Below are positions 1-11,742 of a stretch of 64,000 nt of DNA, in pieces (within the stretch, counting starts at the first letter, position 1; every line of letters begins with the position of its first letter). The DNA is from Azolla caroliniana (taxonomy: Eukaryota > Polypodiophyta), in the NCBI GenBank assembly GCA_043228905.1, contig JBHGNT010000017.1, positions 9,114,001-9,178,000 of the forward strand, read 5' to 3'. The notes beneath the pieces were generated by a model. The model had not been told where the DNA came from. It did not search any database and saw nothing but the letters and a program-made list of their open reading frames with translations. The translations under genes and the position numbers were made by a program.

Positions 1-27
1 GAGAAAGTGAGATTTCAGCTACGGTGA

Positions 28-926
28 TCAATCAGATTCCTCCATGTCTTCATTTACATCCGCCCTATTATGTTCATCGTCGAGGTGATTGAGGTCAGGA
101 TTCTCGTCTTGTCTTTTCTTGAAAATCTTTACTCTTTTTCCCGCAATGGGTACGGCCAACCTTGATCCGTCTAGCTCCGCAAGGTGGTATGTGGCATTAT
201 TGTTGGCACTTGTCACCACATACGGCCCGAACCATCTTCTTGCGAACTTTCTTGTTGTACTGTGTTGATTGTCGAGGTTGCTATTGTAAACCAAAACCCA
301 ATCTCCTTCTTCAATCTTCTTGGGACGAAGTCGATGCGTGTTGTCAAACCGAACTTTGTTCTTTACTCGGCCTGCCTCCATCATCTTTCGCGCTTTTTCT
401 AGATCTTCAGGTCTTCTTTCAAGTTGCCTTATCCGCGCCGCTAATAACTCTTCTCGGCTCATCTTGTTCTCCCACGGTATCGCTACCCATGAGGCGATTG
501 TCCTTTCAATGGGCATAACCGGCTTTTGTCCATACATAAGCTCCGTCGGCATATACCCTGTCACCGAGCTGTGTGTCGTTCTATCGGCCCACAAGGCATA
601 GGGTAATAGTCGTGGCCAATTCCCGACTCGACTGTTGCATGCCCGTACGATGGCTTTAATGATAGGTTCATGCCCTCGCTCGATCTTCCCATTCGCTTCC
701 GGACTATAGGCAGTCGTGAGGGAGAGCTTCACGCCTAGTCATTCGAAGAGCTCCGTCGCTTCGTGCGCATCCAACTCCCCTCGGTCGGCCACTATCTTCC
801 CCACACATCCGTATTGGCAAACAACCTCTTCAAGTAGAAATTTGCAAACGGCTCAAGTCGTCTTATATGTCAAGGCTCGTTGTTCCACTTGATTTGTTAA
901 GTCTTCCCTTGCCAGCACTAAGTACT
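28..926 (-). pseudogene. G1 integrase, catalytic core and C-terminal region
   Basis: The core carries DRGELDAHEA around 760-790, the usual second-aspartate region of retroviral-type integrases, followed by PEANGKIERGH with the catalytic glutamate. The C-terminal part reads EEGDWVLVYNSN and RRWFGPYVV, typical of gypsy integrase tails. A TGA (complement of 739-741) interrupts the frame just before the segment starting KLSLTTAYSP. The protein would insert element DNA into chromosomes. The end is intact at 28-30, so the polyprotein terminus is inside the window although the LTR is not. Confidence 0.8.
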
Positions 927-1334
927 TCATTTGTCCCACTCCCATTGGATCGAGACCAGATCCACCATCCATTTGAAGTGTATGGTGAGTGGGTATGTCA
1001 GCTGTAACTCGTCACGATGATGTATATTTGAATATATTTGGCAAGTTTTGCATGTGGACACGAAATGGAGTACATCTTTGTACATGCTTGGCCACCAATA
1101 CTTCTCCTTCAACTTTTCGAACGTTGCCCATGTTCCTCTATGACCTGCCCAAGCACTCTCGTGGAATTCGGTCATCAGCGTCTCTTGCTCTTCTTTCTTC
1201 ACCACCACTCGACGTGGTATTCCTGTCCTTCTTTTTGGATGTCGCCAAAGGAATCCTCCCTTCAAGAAGTATCGGTAAGATTTCTTCCGGATTCTTAGGG
1301 CCTCCTCCTTTGTCAACGGAGCATCTATCGTCAA
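927..1334 (-). pseudogene. G1 integrase N-terminal zinc-binding domain
   Basis: The frame contains HESAWAGHRG followed by KYWWPSMYKDV and CKTCQ. This is the HHCC zinc-binding pattern of gypsy integrases with the diagnostic WWP(S/G)M. It precedes the catalytic core at 28-926 and is separated from it by a stop or frameshift near 925. Confidence 0.8.
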
Positions 1335-1430
1335 TGTTCTTAGGAATCTACCGATCAGTAACCACTCTCCTTCGTACTCGTTCTCGTTGAAGGCGTGGAG
1401 GGTTTACGTGTCCTAGTCTTCTGCCGATAA

Positions 1431-1880
1431 TCAAGCCATCTTGAAGAAGTCGAGGGCGACATCTTCATCTTCCGAAACCATGTCGCTTCCATTTTCAAAT
1501 CTTTCCCTCGACAACATGTCAGCCATGGCGTTCTTCTTCCCTGCAATGTGACGGATCTCTGGGTTTAAAGACTGGATGTAGGCGATCCACCTTAGCATAG
1601 CAAGATCTGGGGTCGCACATCCCGAGACCATTCCGAGAATTAGGAGACAATCTGTCTCTATTATCACTTCCGACCCGATCAGGTAATCTTTGTCCGTCTT
1701 CACTGCCGACACAATACCCCAAAGTTCCTGCTTGACATGGGCATATCTTTGTTGCCGTTCGTTGAGAATGTTTGCTCCGAACCGGACGGCATATCACGCA
1801 TTATCTTCTCCTTCTTGATTGATGACCCACCCGATTCCGGTTGGGCTCGTATCGACGGTCACGTAAATCGGCTTCCCTTC
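1431..1880 (-). pseudogene. G1 RNase H domain
   Basis: The region near 1800-1870 encodes a PIYVTVDTSPTGIGW-like start, and 1431-1712 encodes EVIIETDCLLIL and HIAGKKNAMADMLSR. These are the second and last conserved blocks of gypsy RNase H. The domain removes RNA from the RNA-DNA hybrid during reverse transcription. Frames shift at about 1800 and 1712, so the domain is split. Confidence 0.75.
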
Positions 1881-1934
1881 GGCATAGTCGGGCTTTCTCA
1901 GTGCCGGAGCTTCAAGAAGTAGTTTCTTCAATCT

Positions 1935-3046
1935 TCACATCGCATTTGTGTGCTCATCTCGCCATTCGAACTTCATTCTTTTCTTTAGTAGTCCATATAA
2001 CGGTTCGGCGACATGAGTGTAGTGCGGAATCCAGATATGATAAAATGCGCATGCTCCAAGGAACCTTCTAACCTCCGTTTGATTTTCACATTCTTCTTTC
2101 ATGTCTTGGATTGTGTTCACTTTGTATGGTGAAGGCTTCCGGCCGTATGCCCCACATAAGTGACCTACCACCAAGATCTCCGGTTGCCCGAATGCGGATT
2201 TTTCTCCCGAAAATGTCAAATTTGCATCTTTGAGCCTTTGAAGCACCTTCTCGCAATCTTTCATATGATCCGCAACGAACTTTCTACAACCTTCCTTATC
2301 TTTCGATTCATCTTTCTCCTCATCCGAACATCCTTTTATCGGAATATCATCCAAGAATGGCATCATGATGTCCGGGATACAATCCTTCAAGACTTTATTC
2401 ATGGCATTCACCATATGAGCCACCGAGTTCATTGCGCCTTGGGGTAAGGTACACATCCGCACAAGCCCGATTGGAGTCCTCATGGTTGTAATGTCCCGAC
2501 TATCGATCGCCAATTGGAATTGGTCATATCCGGAGTAGAGATCGCCAATAGAGTAGATGGACTGGCCCGCAAACGCTTCGGCAAATTTGTCCACGCTCGG
2601 ATCGATTCCAGCATTTTGAATTGTCACCTTGTTGACGGGTTGAAGATCTTGGATGAATCGCAATGATCCATTCTTCTTCGGCACCTATTGGAATAAGGAG
2701 CATTCAACGCTTCTAGAATTCCTATACTCACCTTCTCCTTTAAGAGCTCGATCAGCTTCGGAAGGTGTGCTCTTGGAACCGGTATCGGTTTCAAATTCCA
2801 AGGCACATGAGGCACCGTGAAGATCACCATCGGCTCTATAACCTTCGGGTCGGCACATTCGATTTCTCGTGGGAAGAATGCGAAAGCCTTCCCATGTCTC
2901 TCAAGCATATCGCGAAACATTTGCTCCTCTTCAGGGAGAAGGAAATCCTCCTTTCCAACTCGCAGCTTCCCCTTCGTCTCTTCGGTGAAGACATGACCTA
3001 TCATCTTCGGATCTCTTAATCTTGGATCGTTAGTGACTTCCTTCAT
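1935..3046 (-). pseudogene. G1 reverse transcriptase
   Basis: Two overlapping frames (3046-2624 and 2684-1935) together cover the palm and fingers. Visible landmarks are PKKNGSLRFIQDLQPVNK, YSGYDQFQLA, LPQGAMNSVAHMV and the active-site block PFLDDIPIKG. The catalytic pair is therefore FLDD, a common variant of YXDD. A frameshift near 2680 separates the two halves. Confidence 0.85.
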
Positions 3047-3052
3047 CTTTTG

Positions 3053-4281
3053 CTAGCTATCTTCCAGTAGCGGAACCGCAACTAGCTTGATCTTCTTCTT
3101 CTTATCCACCGTTTTATATTTCGTGTTGATGTCAGCTTCCTTCATCGAGATGCCACAACGGTATTCATCGATGATAGCGTACATGTTGACGGAGTTAACG
3201 GAAATCACACGTTGGTCGTGAAGATAGCTCAAGTCCACGACGTCCTCAATTTCGCCGATGGTGTTGTTAAATGAGGCTTCTTCCATAATATGAGTCACGA
3301 ACTCTCCTTCTTCTATTACGTTTTCTTCTTTTAGCATCTTCTCGAATTCTTGTATCCGACGCTTGTCCTTCTTGTCGGGTAGTACTAGTTTACATGCGCC
3401 ACTAGGTGTGACACATGTTGCTTCTCCTCGCAATCCACACACTCTTCTTACTTGTGGGGTCTTGTGATTGCTCGGACTATTTGTGCCCCATCCTTCAATA
3501 GTCTGCTCTAAAAATCCGAGGATTCGCCTCCGAGACTATCTCGATTCCTTTCATGATTGGCTCGCACCTTTAGGAATTGGACTGATCTTTGGTTGTCATG
3601 ACTCTTTATTCGTGCGAAGGCTGCTCCATTATCGAACACTTTGGTCTCCATCTGAGATGATGTGATATAAGGTTGCCCTAGGATGATAGGATGCGACGTC
3701 GATTCTTGTACAAAGAAGTGTTGATCCATCTCCACATCCCCGATCGTGACTTTGACATTGGGACAAGCTCCGTACAAGTCTTCTGTAGACTTTGTTGTTG
3801 CGCGAATCTTCCATCCGTGGTTTGTATTGATTGGCCATCTTCCTTTTTTGTAGAAGTCGGTTGACATGAGGTTGATCTCTGAGTCGTGGTCGATCAAAGC
3901 TACCACAGTCTCTTTCTTCTCCCCGATCTTCACCGGCGTCTCCGTTGTCGCTCGTGCCCAATGAGATCGAGTATAGTGGTTGTCCACCATATCTTCATCG
4001 ACTTCGTCTCTTGCCATCGTTATGGCATTCGTTATTGCTTTTTGCGGCTTCTCTTCTTCCTCGTCCGATTGTTGTCTTTTTCTCTTTACAAGGTCCATGA
4101 TCGTGTCATGGAACTCCTTCGTAATGCCAAGAAATTCCCTCAAGGACAAAGTTACGTGGCTATCAAGAACTCGTTCTTCGAGAATCTTCTTTAGGTCCGT
4201 CGTCTGCTCTATTTTCGACCTTAGCTTATAGGTAGGTATAGTCATTGTCCCCCGAGCGGGGTCTTCGACACCAACCTTCAC
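3053..4281 (-). pseudogene. G1 aspartic protease and linker
   Basis: The frame 4281-3508 carries VVALIDHDSEINLMS followed by HPIILGQPYI, the active-site loop and the hydrophobic ILG block of a retroviral-type protease. The usual D-(S/T)-G triad is replaced by D-H-D. D-H-G variants are familiar in plant and fungal gypsy elements, so the last residue here may be a decay mutation. Frame 3442-3053 is a linker of unknown function between protease and reverse transcriptase. Confidence 0.7.
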
Positions 4282-4314
4282 GGGCTGAACCGTTTCTTCA
4301 ACTCATATGCTCGG

Positions 4315-5741
4315 CTACCCTTTTCGGCTTGATTCTTGTTCCTCCGTTTGTAAAGGTCGACTCGTCTCCACATCATCCTTCTTTTTCGCATTCCTTGTTT
4401 CATGTCTTTTTGATGGTCCTTGCTCTTCTATTCTTTTTCTCTTTTCTTCGAAGAACACCTTGTGGTTGTCACACATCACCTCCGCAAGTATGGTGTTGTC
4501 GTCCACCGGATCCGACCACCCGGTTATGCTTTGCACGCTTCGGTCCGCAAGCTCTACCTCGTTCGATGTGACCTTCCCCATCTTCTCATACTCGAGAACG
4601 GAAGACCAAAACTTGGCTCCCACTTTCGCAGCTTCATTTCTGTCTTTCCCTACTCTTATTCCGGCCGACGCAACATAGTGCATCACATCCACATGAGTCG
4701 CATCGGCATCCTCCATAGCTTTCTTCATTCCTCCTCTTCCGAAATTCACCCGTAGGGGTCTTCTAGTCTCGCTCGAGCAGATCATGTTGTCATCTATGTC
4801 ACGATATTTTGTCGGATCGTCTCTTGAAGGCTCGCACAATCCCTTCTCATGTGGTCCATGCTATCGCACCACACGCATCTAAAGGGTTCTTTTCCTTTGG
4901 GCCCCCGATGATTCATGTTGGCTAGCGTGACCGCCTCAAACTTCTTCGCCAGTTCTTCGATGATGTTGTCATCAATCTTCTTTTCTTCCCGGCTGCTTTG
5001 TTTGGGCGGCTCAACTACTTTCGGTTGTCTTGTTTTCTCTACAATAGTCGATCCCACCAAGTTGGTGTCATCAACCCACTGACGACGCTTGTCAAGCCTA
5101 TTGGATGCCCGCTTCACCGCAATCCAGTCCACTACGAGCCCATTTGCTTGGGTATCATCTTTGAGAAGAGTCCCCAACTCCCGTCTATCCTTCATGTCCA
5201 CGGCCTTCAAGAAGTACAAAGTCTTGTCCTCTTTAAGCAACACTTGGTCCGTGTTGGGGAGACGACTAAACATCTGGTTGAATTCGTCGTACACCCTCGA
5301 GGCGCTCATCTTCTTATTCTTCTTCTCTATCCACTTCATCAGGGCATGTCGAGTCATCGTCGTTGAGTTTTTAGTCGCGAACTCCACTAGTATCATTTTC
5401 TCTGTCGTCTTACCTTCTTGAAGCTCGAAGACGCGTCTTTGGATGTTGTTGGCGACAACTCTCTTGAAGCTTGCGATTTGACCTGCTTCAGACACGTCCC
5501 TCTGATTCATCTCCCTTCTATATGTGTCAAGGAACTTCGTAACGTTCCTTCCATCGAATTGGCCCTCAAGCTCTACGACACGATCGACAGCCTTCTCCAC
5601 GCTCCCGTCGTTGTCCCGAGATCTCACCATTTGCTCGACGATTAGCATCATCCTTTCGAGCTCTCCCGCTTGATTTCTTGAGGATGCCATCTCCAAGTAT
5701 TGGTTGATCCTCGACTTGATCCTTCCTATCGCCTCTTTCAC
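4315..5741 (-). pseudogene. G1 gag with CCHC zinc knuckle
   Basis: The frame 5741-4794 (315 codons) begins MKEAIGRIKSRINQYLEM, includes a capsid-like central region (VELEGQFDGRNVTKFLDTYRREM) and ends in a zinc knuckle CVWCDSMDHMRRDC near 4840-4880. A second frame (4839-4315) continues gag-like charged sequence toward the protease. It is the structural protein of the particle. The ATG lies about 450 bases inside the right border, leaving room for LTR and leader. Confidence 0.8.
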
Positions 5742-6200
5742 GTCGGGTTCACCACTTAATTATGTCGTGAAGATCCGTCACTAGGCGCGGATCGTGAGGC
5801 GGAACCACCGGGGTTCTGGACCGGAAGGACTTGAAGTTGGCACAAGCTTTAGCGAGAAAGTACTTAAGCTAGATTGAAAGAGAGAGAGAGCTTGCGATAG
5901 AACTCTTGATTTTAGATTTTAAGAAACAAGTTACACGATCAATTCGATAACGAATTCTCTTCTTCTTCATTTAATAACAAAAGAAAACCTAACCCTTCTT
6001 CTTTTTCATATCTTCTTTTATAGATGCTCTCATGCATGTGATGCTTATGAGGGTACAAGACATGCATAAAATGCATGTTTGCCATTTGGCGCTCATGTAT
6101 TACATGTGGTGCATGATAACCATGTCACTCATTTTAGCTCTCATGTATGAGAATTTCCATGTAAAAGTACAATGATAGAAATATAAATTCAACTAAATGT
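5742..6200 (-). repeat. G1 5' LTR and untranslated leader (approximate)
   Basis: No coding frame is supported here. On the minus strand TATAAAA lies at 6017-6023, suited to an LTR promoter reading into gag. The exact LTR ends cannot be fixed because the partner LTR is outside the window. A (GA)n tract lies near 5880-5890. Confidence 0.5.
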
Positions 6201-6300
6201 CATGGCTTAGTGGTAATCCTATTGACTCTTAACTAGGAGGTGCAAGGTTTGAATCCTCACTTGCCCTCCTTGTGTATATATATGTGATATATATTTATTT
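6195..6300 (+). repeat. tRNA-Lys-like repeat with pol III A and B boxes
   Basis: TGGCTTAGTGG at 6203-6213 fits the A box and GGTTTGAATCC at 6246-6256 fits the B box. Between them, near 6230, is CTCTTAAC, which resembles the anticodon loop of tRNA-Lys(CUU). The 3' side lacks a clear acceptor stem and runs into a TA-rich tail, so this is a tRNA-derived SINE head or an LTR-embedded tRNA-like segment and not a tRNA gene. It touches the 5' border of G1. Confidence 0.55.
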
Positions 6301-6470
6301 ATTAATTTGGTCGCCGGATGCCGGATGACGCCGGTTTGCCGGATGCTGGTCGCTGGATGACGCTGGTTCGCCGGATACCGGCTCCGTCGCATGCCGATTC
6401 CGCTGGATCTACCACTGCTTCGCCGGCTCCGTCGAATGTCGATACCGCCGGATGACCGATCGCCGATTAC
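6301..6470. repeat. Degenerate CCGGATG/GCCGG short repeat
   Basis: About 15 imperfect copies of a 9-12 base word around GCCGGATG(A/C)CG occur. There is no supported reading frame. Bases 6471-6780 hold nothing I can identify. Confidence 0.5.
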
Positions 6471-6779
6471 CTTCCAGTTCCGTTTTGGTTGGCCAAAACC
6501 TTTACGAGTGGCTAGGCCACCTCCACTCTTAGTTAAAGTTACCTTGAACTCTCTAACCTCAACACATAAACACAAAGATAATAGCTTTTGCTCTACCTCA
6601 TATATGATGAGAGCCGTATTTGTCGTGCCTATGTGGGATATCTCACAATTTTCTCTTTTTTCCTTTCACAAACTTTATACCCTCATATCTTGAGATCTAG
6701 TTGTCCATTTCTCGTGTAATAAAGTGCATTCGAAAGCTCTTGAAGACCTCCATCATTTGTACTTAGATACTTCACTATT

Positions 6780-8125
6780 ATTGTTTTATGTGATTCATAC
6801 TTGATTTTGTACATTTTATGTGATTTTCACACCATTGCCGAAAATCGTCACGACATCCACCCCCACCACCTTCCTCATGTACGCATAGTGATACGCCATG
6901 TAGTCGTTGAACCCCTACAGAACTATGGGTTCTTTTGGTGGGTAGATCGGCACAATTTCTGCTCAATCGACTTGATGGCCCTCTTGGGCAACTCCGACCT
7001 TTTCTCCGGAGGTCCGTCTTTATGCTTTCTGGAGTTGGATTTTCTCAGATCCAACTCTTCCTTGTCGGTGCCATATTCCAGCATCTTCTTATTTCCTTTT
7101 TCCTTCTGCATGAACCGTCTCCTTGGTTCATTACGCATGGAATGCACGACCGCTTCTCCACTACTCGCCGGCTCTTCATCTGACAGGTCAAGCCAACTCA
7201 ATCTCTCATTTGGCCCACTTAACTAAAATGAGATCGAACTCTCTTCTAAAGCTCTGATTTCTTCTTCTTCGTCCGGATGCACCTCGGCCTCACTGACCTC
7301 ATCTTCAGATATCGGAATGGAGGTGTCGAGGTTCGGTGATGAGGGCAAGTACCATGATGTTGACTCGTCGAAGACAACATCACGGCTTACCTGGGCCTAT
7401 TTGGTTTAGGGGTTATAACATTTATAACCCTTCTGTTCGTTTGAGTAGCCGACCAAGATACACATCTCGACATTTGCGTCTAGCTTCCTCCGTTTCTCCC
7501 TCGACACATGCACATAGGCCATGCTGCTGAACACCCTCAAGTATCCCAGATTCGGTTTGTTTCCGAAGTAGAGCTGATGTGGTGAAAGTCCCCCATTTAC
7601 AGAGGTTCAATTTCATAGGTAGATGGCTGTCCGGACCACTTTGGCCCAGTAAAACTTAGGCATATGCTTCTACTCAAGCATTGCTCGTGCCACCACCTCT
7701 ACCATCCGGTTCTTCCGCTTGGTCAAAGCGTTCTCCTTCGATGTGTATCTGCAAGAGAATTCTCATCAAATTCCTTCATTTTGCAGATAACTCGAGAACT
7801 TCTCGAAAAAGTACTCTTTTTTGCTATCAGACCTCAGTCACTTGGTTTTTCTGCCGGTTTCCCGTTTGGCAAGGCTCTTCACCTTCACAAAGCAGATGAA
7901 GATTTGCTCTTCTTTGCGATCAAGCACACCCAAGTGTGTCGAGTGTAGTCATCGATAAAGGTTACAAAGTAACGACTTCCTCTGAGGCTCATGTTTTGTG
8001 CCGGTTCCAGCTCTGATTTAGCTCCTTGAGGAATGGAAGTCAGTGTTACTTCTCTAGCTGGCAAGCTTCGCACACTTGGCCGTTCCGGCCACTAAATTTT
8101 GGTAAACCGAAAACAATTTTGGTAA
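6780..8125 (-). pseudogene. Decayed Ty1/copia integrase region
   Basis: Minus-strand fragments read CEACQLAREV (end of the GAG-pre-integrase zinc finger), SRYFVTFIDDYTRHTWV (integrase core start, 8073-7885), then a scrambled integrase end at 7616-7422 and charged linker sequence at 7201-6923. Many stops and frameshifts separate the pieces. LTRs are not visible. The right side is fused abruptly to the truncated LTR of G2 near 8140. Confidence 0.65.
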
Positions 8126-8143
8126 CACTTGGCCGTTCCGGCC

Positions 8144-8249
8144 GTTCCATTAATGGTCAGTCTAACTCTATCTCACTGCAACACCCTTTGGTGAAGTGTC
8201 TCAAGGGATACCCTGTGTTAGGCCATTGTCCGGCCCTAGCTATAACACA
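8144..8249 (+). repeat. G2 5' LTR, truncated
   Basis: Sequence from 8144 matches the right LTR from about 17594, including the block TAGGCCATTGTCCGGCCCTAG, and ends in ACACA at 8249. About 27 bases at 8194-8220 are absent from the right LTR. Most of the LTR 5' part is missing. Confidence 0.7.
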
Positions 8250-8254
8250 GTTTT

Positions 8255-8268
8255 TGGCGACCACGATT
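8255..8268 (+). promoter_or_regulatory. G2 primer-binding site
   Basis: TGGCGACCACGATT starts five bases after the LTR end. TGG at the start is expected for pairing with the CCA end of a tRNA. I do not assign the tRNA. Confidence 0.5.
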
Positions 8269-8720
8269 CCTGCACAAACGCAACGAACAACGGCGGGCAT
8301 GGATGACTAGACCGACAAACGACCCGGTTATAGAGCAAGCAAAAAGACTTGCCGAACGATTGCGAAAGCGAGAGGCTTTCCAATAGGCGGAAGAAGAGAT
8401 CCGTGTAGATCGGTCATTTTCGAAAGTAATCCGGTGAGTGGCCGCAGAGTCACTCCGCAGGGAGCAGAATTCCCAACCGGACGAAGGAAGCAACTTAAGC
8501 AGTCTCTGAGACGCGGAATCCATTCTACATGCACTAGCGATAGGGAGAGGCGATTCGGAACCATTCTCGGCCTTCAAATCGAATTCTAATGGCGAATGCA
8601 ACGCCCATTCGAATTACCGTAGCGGCCACAATACCCTTGACGCACAGGAGGACGAGCAGTCAGATACCTTGTCGACACTAGAACCAGAGTTAACGGAAAC
8701 TGGAAGCCCCAGACCGGCAA

Positions 8721-9620
8721 TTGGCAGAACAACTTCTGACACCGCCACATGAGACACTGGAAGCACAGGAGGAAAGACCTCCGACACCGAAAGAAGAGGA
8801 GGAAAGACCTCCGACACTAGACGACGACATGCCGTTCCAATATCCTAAGTACCGGGATGATCCGGATGCAGAAGCTCATGTCTATGCATTTCTACAAATA
8901 TGGGAAGCAAACCATGTGTCACAACGCTTGACCGTCGCCGAAGCAGAACACTCGAAGATTGCAGAGTTCGGCATGACCTTGGAAGTACCTGCCGCGCGAT
9001 GGCGCTTGACGCACACTCCCAACACCATCACGAGGTTTGAGGACTTAAAAACTAGATTTTTACAATTCTTCAACAAGGAGGTGGATCAAAGGGAGATGGT
9101 TGGCCTATTCTACACCATATGGTAGGAACCTACGGAAACCATTCAGCAATTCGTAATCCGGTTCCAGCGAATGCATAGTCAGCTCAATCGGGCACCACCG
9201 GAGGCAAAGGCGAAAGCAATATTCCTAGCCACACTCAGGGAACCCCTGCGTACGGTGTGCGCAGCGATTGATTTCCGCGCTAGCACGATCGACCAAGTCA
9301 TAGAACGGGTTAGGGAGATGGAGAAAACAAGCTCATGGCTAACAATAGGGGCACTCCAGCGTACATTACCGATAGAGGACGATCTACGGTTTCGACAAGC
9401 TATACAATGTACGACTTGTCTCAATGTCAGGCACTCGGCTATAGAATGTACCATGCAGACACAATGCATGTTATGCCATTCTAGGATGCACACAATGGAC
9501 CGATGCGAATATAACATGTTGAACCAGGACGTGGCACCGGTAAGGCCAATCAAACCCCGGAGCAACCAGGAGGAGGAAGAAGAACGATGGCGACGAGATG
9601 AGCGTTACCGGCTGGCGTAA
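8721..9620 (+). pseudogene. G2 gag
   Basis: The frame 8721-9620 is continuous except for one TAG at 9123-9125. It opens with an acidic, proline-rich repeat (two copies of ERPPT) and continues with capsid-like sequence (YPKYRDDPDAEAHVYAFL, TRFEDLKTRFLQFF, IQQFVIRFQRMHSQLN). Near 9410-9510 are cysteine pairs CTTC and CMLC that look like zinc knuckles. Bases 8269-8720 are leader with no supported gene. Confidence 0.75.
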
Positions 9621-9945
9621 GATATCCGGAACAACGACAGAAAGGACGCTCACGAGCGAGACCGGCAGGATAGCTACCGGGATTACAACGGTGAATGTTA
9701 TGAGCGATACAACGGGGATCACTCCCCTGGTTACAACCAACGAAGGGAGGATCAAGGCACCTATGAAAACCGGCCCTGACAGGGTTACTGGAACAAAAAA
9801 TGGAACGCTAGCAAGGAGGACCGCCAGTGGCAGCCGGACAAGGGCATGCCAAGTACCCAACCGGACCAAGGCCAAGCCCAACTGACCACCAATAGGACCT
9901 CAACCGAGTACCGGAGCGAATGCCGAATCCAGGAACACCCGGAAA

Positions 9946-10434
9946 GTGTACTGCTACTATTGCTGGCAAGAAGGACATTACAGTAATCAATGTCCAGTTA
10001 AAAGCTACGAGAAAAGACTAGCCGTAAATATGGTGGTAGCAGAAGTCGCCAACATACAACAAGTCACCACCAGGGCAAAAGGCAAAATAACGGAGTGGGA
10101 AACACAGGAGGCAATCCAAAAGCAAGCCACCGAGTGGGTGAAGAAGGCAAATGAGCAAAATGTGGCTAAGCTTGAACAACAAAAGGAGAAACCGGAAGGG
10201 GCCACCGACACGATTCAGCCAGAAAACCCAACATGGCAAGCGTTACAAGAATGTCAGATTACGCTGCCATTGGGTCGGTTATTACAGCTAGTGCCCTGGT
10301 TTACGGAAGGGCTGAAATCAGGAATGACCACATCAATTCTGTTGCCGGCTCCTGCGTTCTTCTCAAATCCGGAAGAAGGGCCAGCAGTGGTAGACACTAA
10401 CAATCTGACAATCAACGCCATCGTCAAAGGATGA
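9946..10434 (+). pseudogene. G2 gag C-terminus with CCHC knuckle
   Basis: The frame begins MYCYYCWQEGHYSNQCPVK, a clear CX2CX4HX4C nucleic-acid-binding knuckle. It continues with a helical, glutamine- and lysine-rich stretch and reaches the protease start at VVDTNNLTINAIVKG, where TGA at 10432-10434 stops it. Bases 9621-9945 are an Arg/Asp/Tyr-rich linker in a shifted frame. Confidence 0.7.
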
Positions 10435-11742
10435 GAACTACCAGGAACGATTGTGAATGGACGATCGGGCGTGAAAGTGATCAATCTACGGACTTGTAAT
10501 ACCCTAGGAATCCAGGAATGGGAGCCTTGCCCGTTTTGGCTTCTGATGGCGGATACAAGTTCGGTAAGGCCTGCCGGTTTGATACGAAATCTAGACGTAA
10601 CTATCAGAGGTCACGCATTCCGCATTTCGGCAGTGGTTCTCCAGCTCAATGCGCAAGGGGCTTACCCACTGTTGCTAGGCTGGCCATGGCTAAAAACGAC
10701 GCATATCAAACAAAACTGGAGGAAAAACATGATCACCTTCCGACGAGTAAAAACTAAAGTAAGGGTACCTACCCACCCTCGAGCAAGTACAGGCAAGGAG
10801 CTGACACCGCTATATGCGGAAGGTGTAAACATGCTCGAGGGGCTTGCGGACGAAGAGGTCGACCAATACTTAGAAGAAAACCCAAAAATTGTACCGGTAT
10901 TTGAGATTGATGTGGCGGAAGCGGTATCACCACATAGAATGCAATTGGATGACGCCGTCCACAAACCGGATCGGGAAGCTATCAGAGAATTACGGCAAGC
11001 ACAGGAAGCTCTAGAGAGGGAGATGACAGTATCCCAACGCGTGAAAGCATCCCAGTTAGAGGAAGTGAACTTAGGGACCGGGGACGACGCCAGACTGGTT
11101 CATATTGCTAAGGAAATGTCACCGGACAACAGGACGGCGATGATCACTTTATTAAAGGAATTTCGGGACGTATTCTCCTGGTCCTATGAGGACATGCGGA
11201 GGCTGGATCCTCAGTTGTACCAACACCAAATACACCTCAATAAGGATGCCAAAACGGTAGCACAACGACATTACCGGATGAACCCTAACTATGCGACAAA
11301 GGTGAAAGAGGAAATTGACAAGTTGCTACGGGTCGGGTTTATCCAACTAGTGAAAAAAGCTACATGGTTAAGTCCCATAGTCTTCGTGCCGAAAAAGAAC
11401 GGTAAGATCCGGGTGTGCATTGATTACCAGAAACTCAATGCGACAACAATGACCGACACCTTTCCACTTCCATTTACGGATGGAGTCCTGGACGTGATAG
11501 CCGGTCATGAAGTGTATAGCTTTCTAGATGGGTTCAACGACTACAATCAAATAAGGATGCACCCCGGAGACCAAGACAAAACGGCGTTTGTCACCGAATG
11601 GGGAGTCTTTGTTGCGGTGGTAATGATGTTCGGGCTCAAGACCGCGCCGGTGACCTTCCAACGAATAATCATGGAAATATTTGACGAGTTCATTCCGACA
11701 TTCATGCAGGTATTCCTGGATGACTTCGCCATGTATAGTTGA
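10435..11742 (+). pseudogene. G2 protease and reverse transcriptase
   Basis: The frame starts with the protease: TIVNGRSGVKVINL stands where a D-(S/T/G)-G-S loop is expected, so the catalytic Asp looks mutated to Asn. YPLLLGWPWLK is the downstream hydrophobic block. Reverse transcriptase follows: PIVFVPKKNGKIRVCIDYQK, FPLPFTDGVLD, YSFLDGFNDYNQI, FGLKTAPVTFQRI, and active site QVFLDDFAMYS near 11710-11739. The frame ends at TGA 11740-11742. Confidence 0.8.

Larger units (their letters stand above)
1..6200 (-). mobile_element. G1: Ty3/gypsy retrotransposon, 3' end outside the window
   Basis: On the minus strand the order is gag, protease, reverse transcriptase, RNase H and integrase, the Ty3/gypsy order. 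Reading frames are broken by stops and frameshifts, so this copy is probably dead. The 3' LTR would lie left of base 1. The 5' LTR and leader lie at about 5742-6200. A second, shorter relative of its integrase lies at 46556-47520. Confidence 0.85.

Noticed and set aside
6195-6300. A functional tRNA-Lys gene
   Set aside because: No matching acceptor stem and a TA-rich tail; a tRNA-derived repeat is more likely.
9471-9990. Minus-strand hydrophobic open frames
   Set aside because: They are antisense to G2 gag. Val/Leu richness reflects the complement of Asp/Glu/Asn codons.
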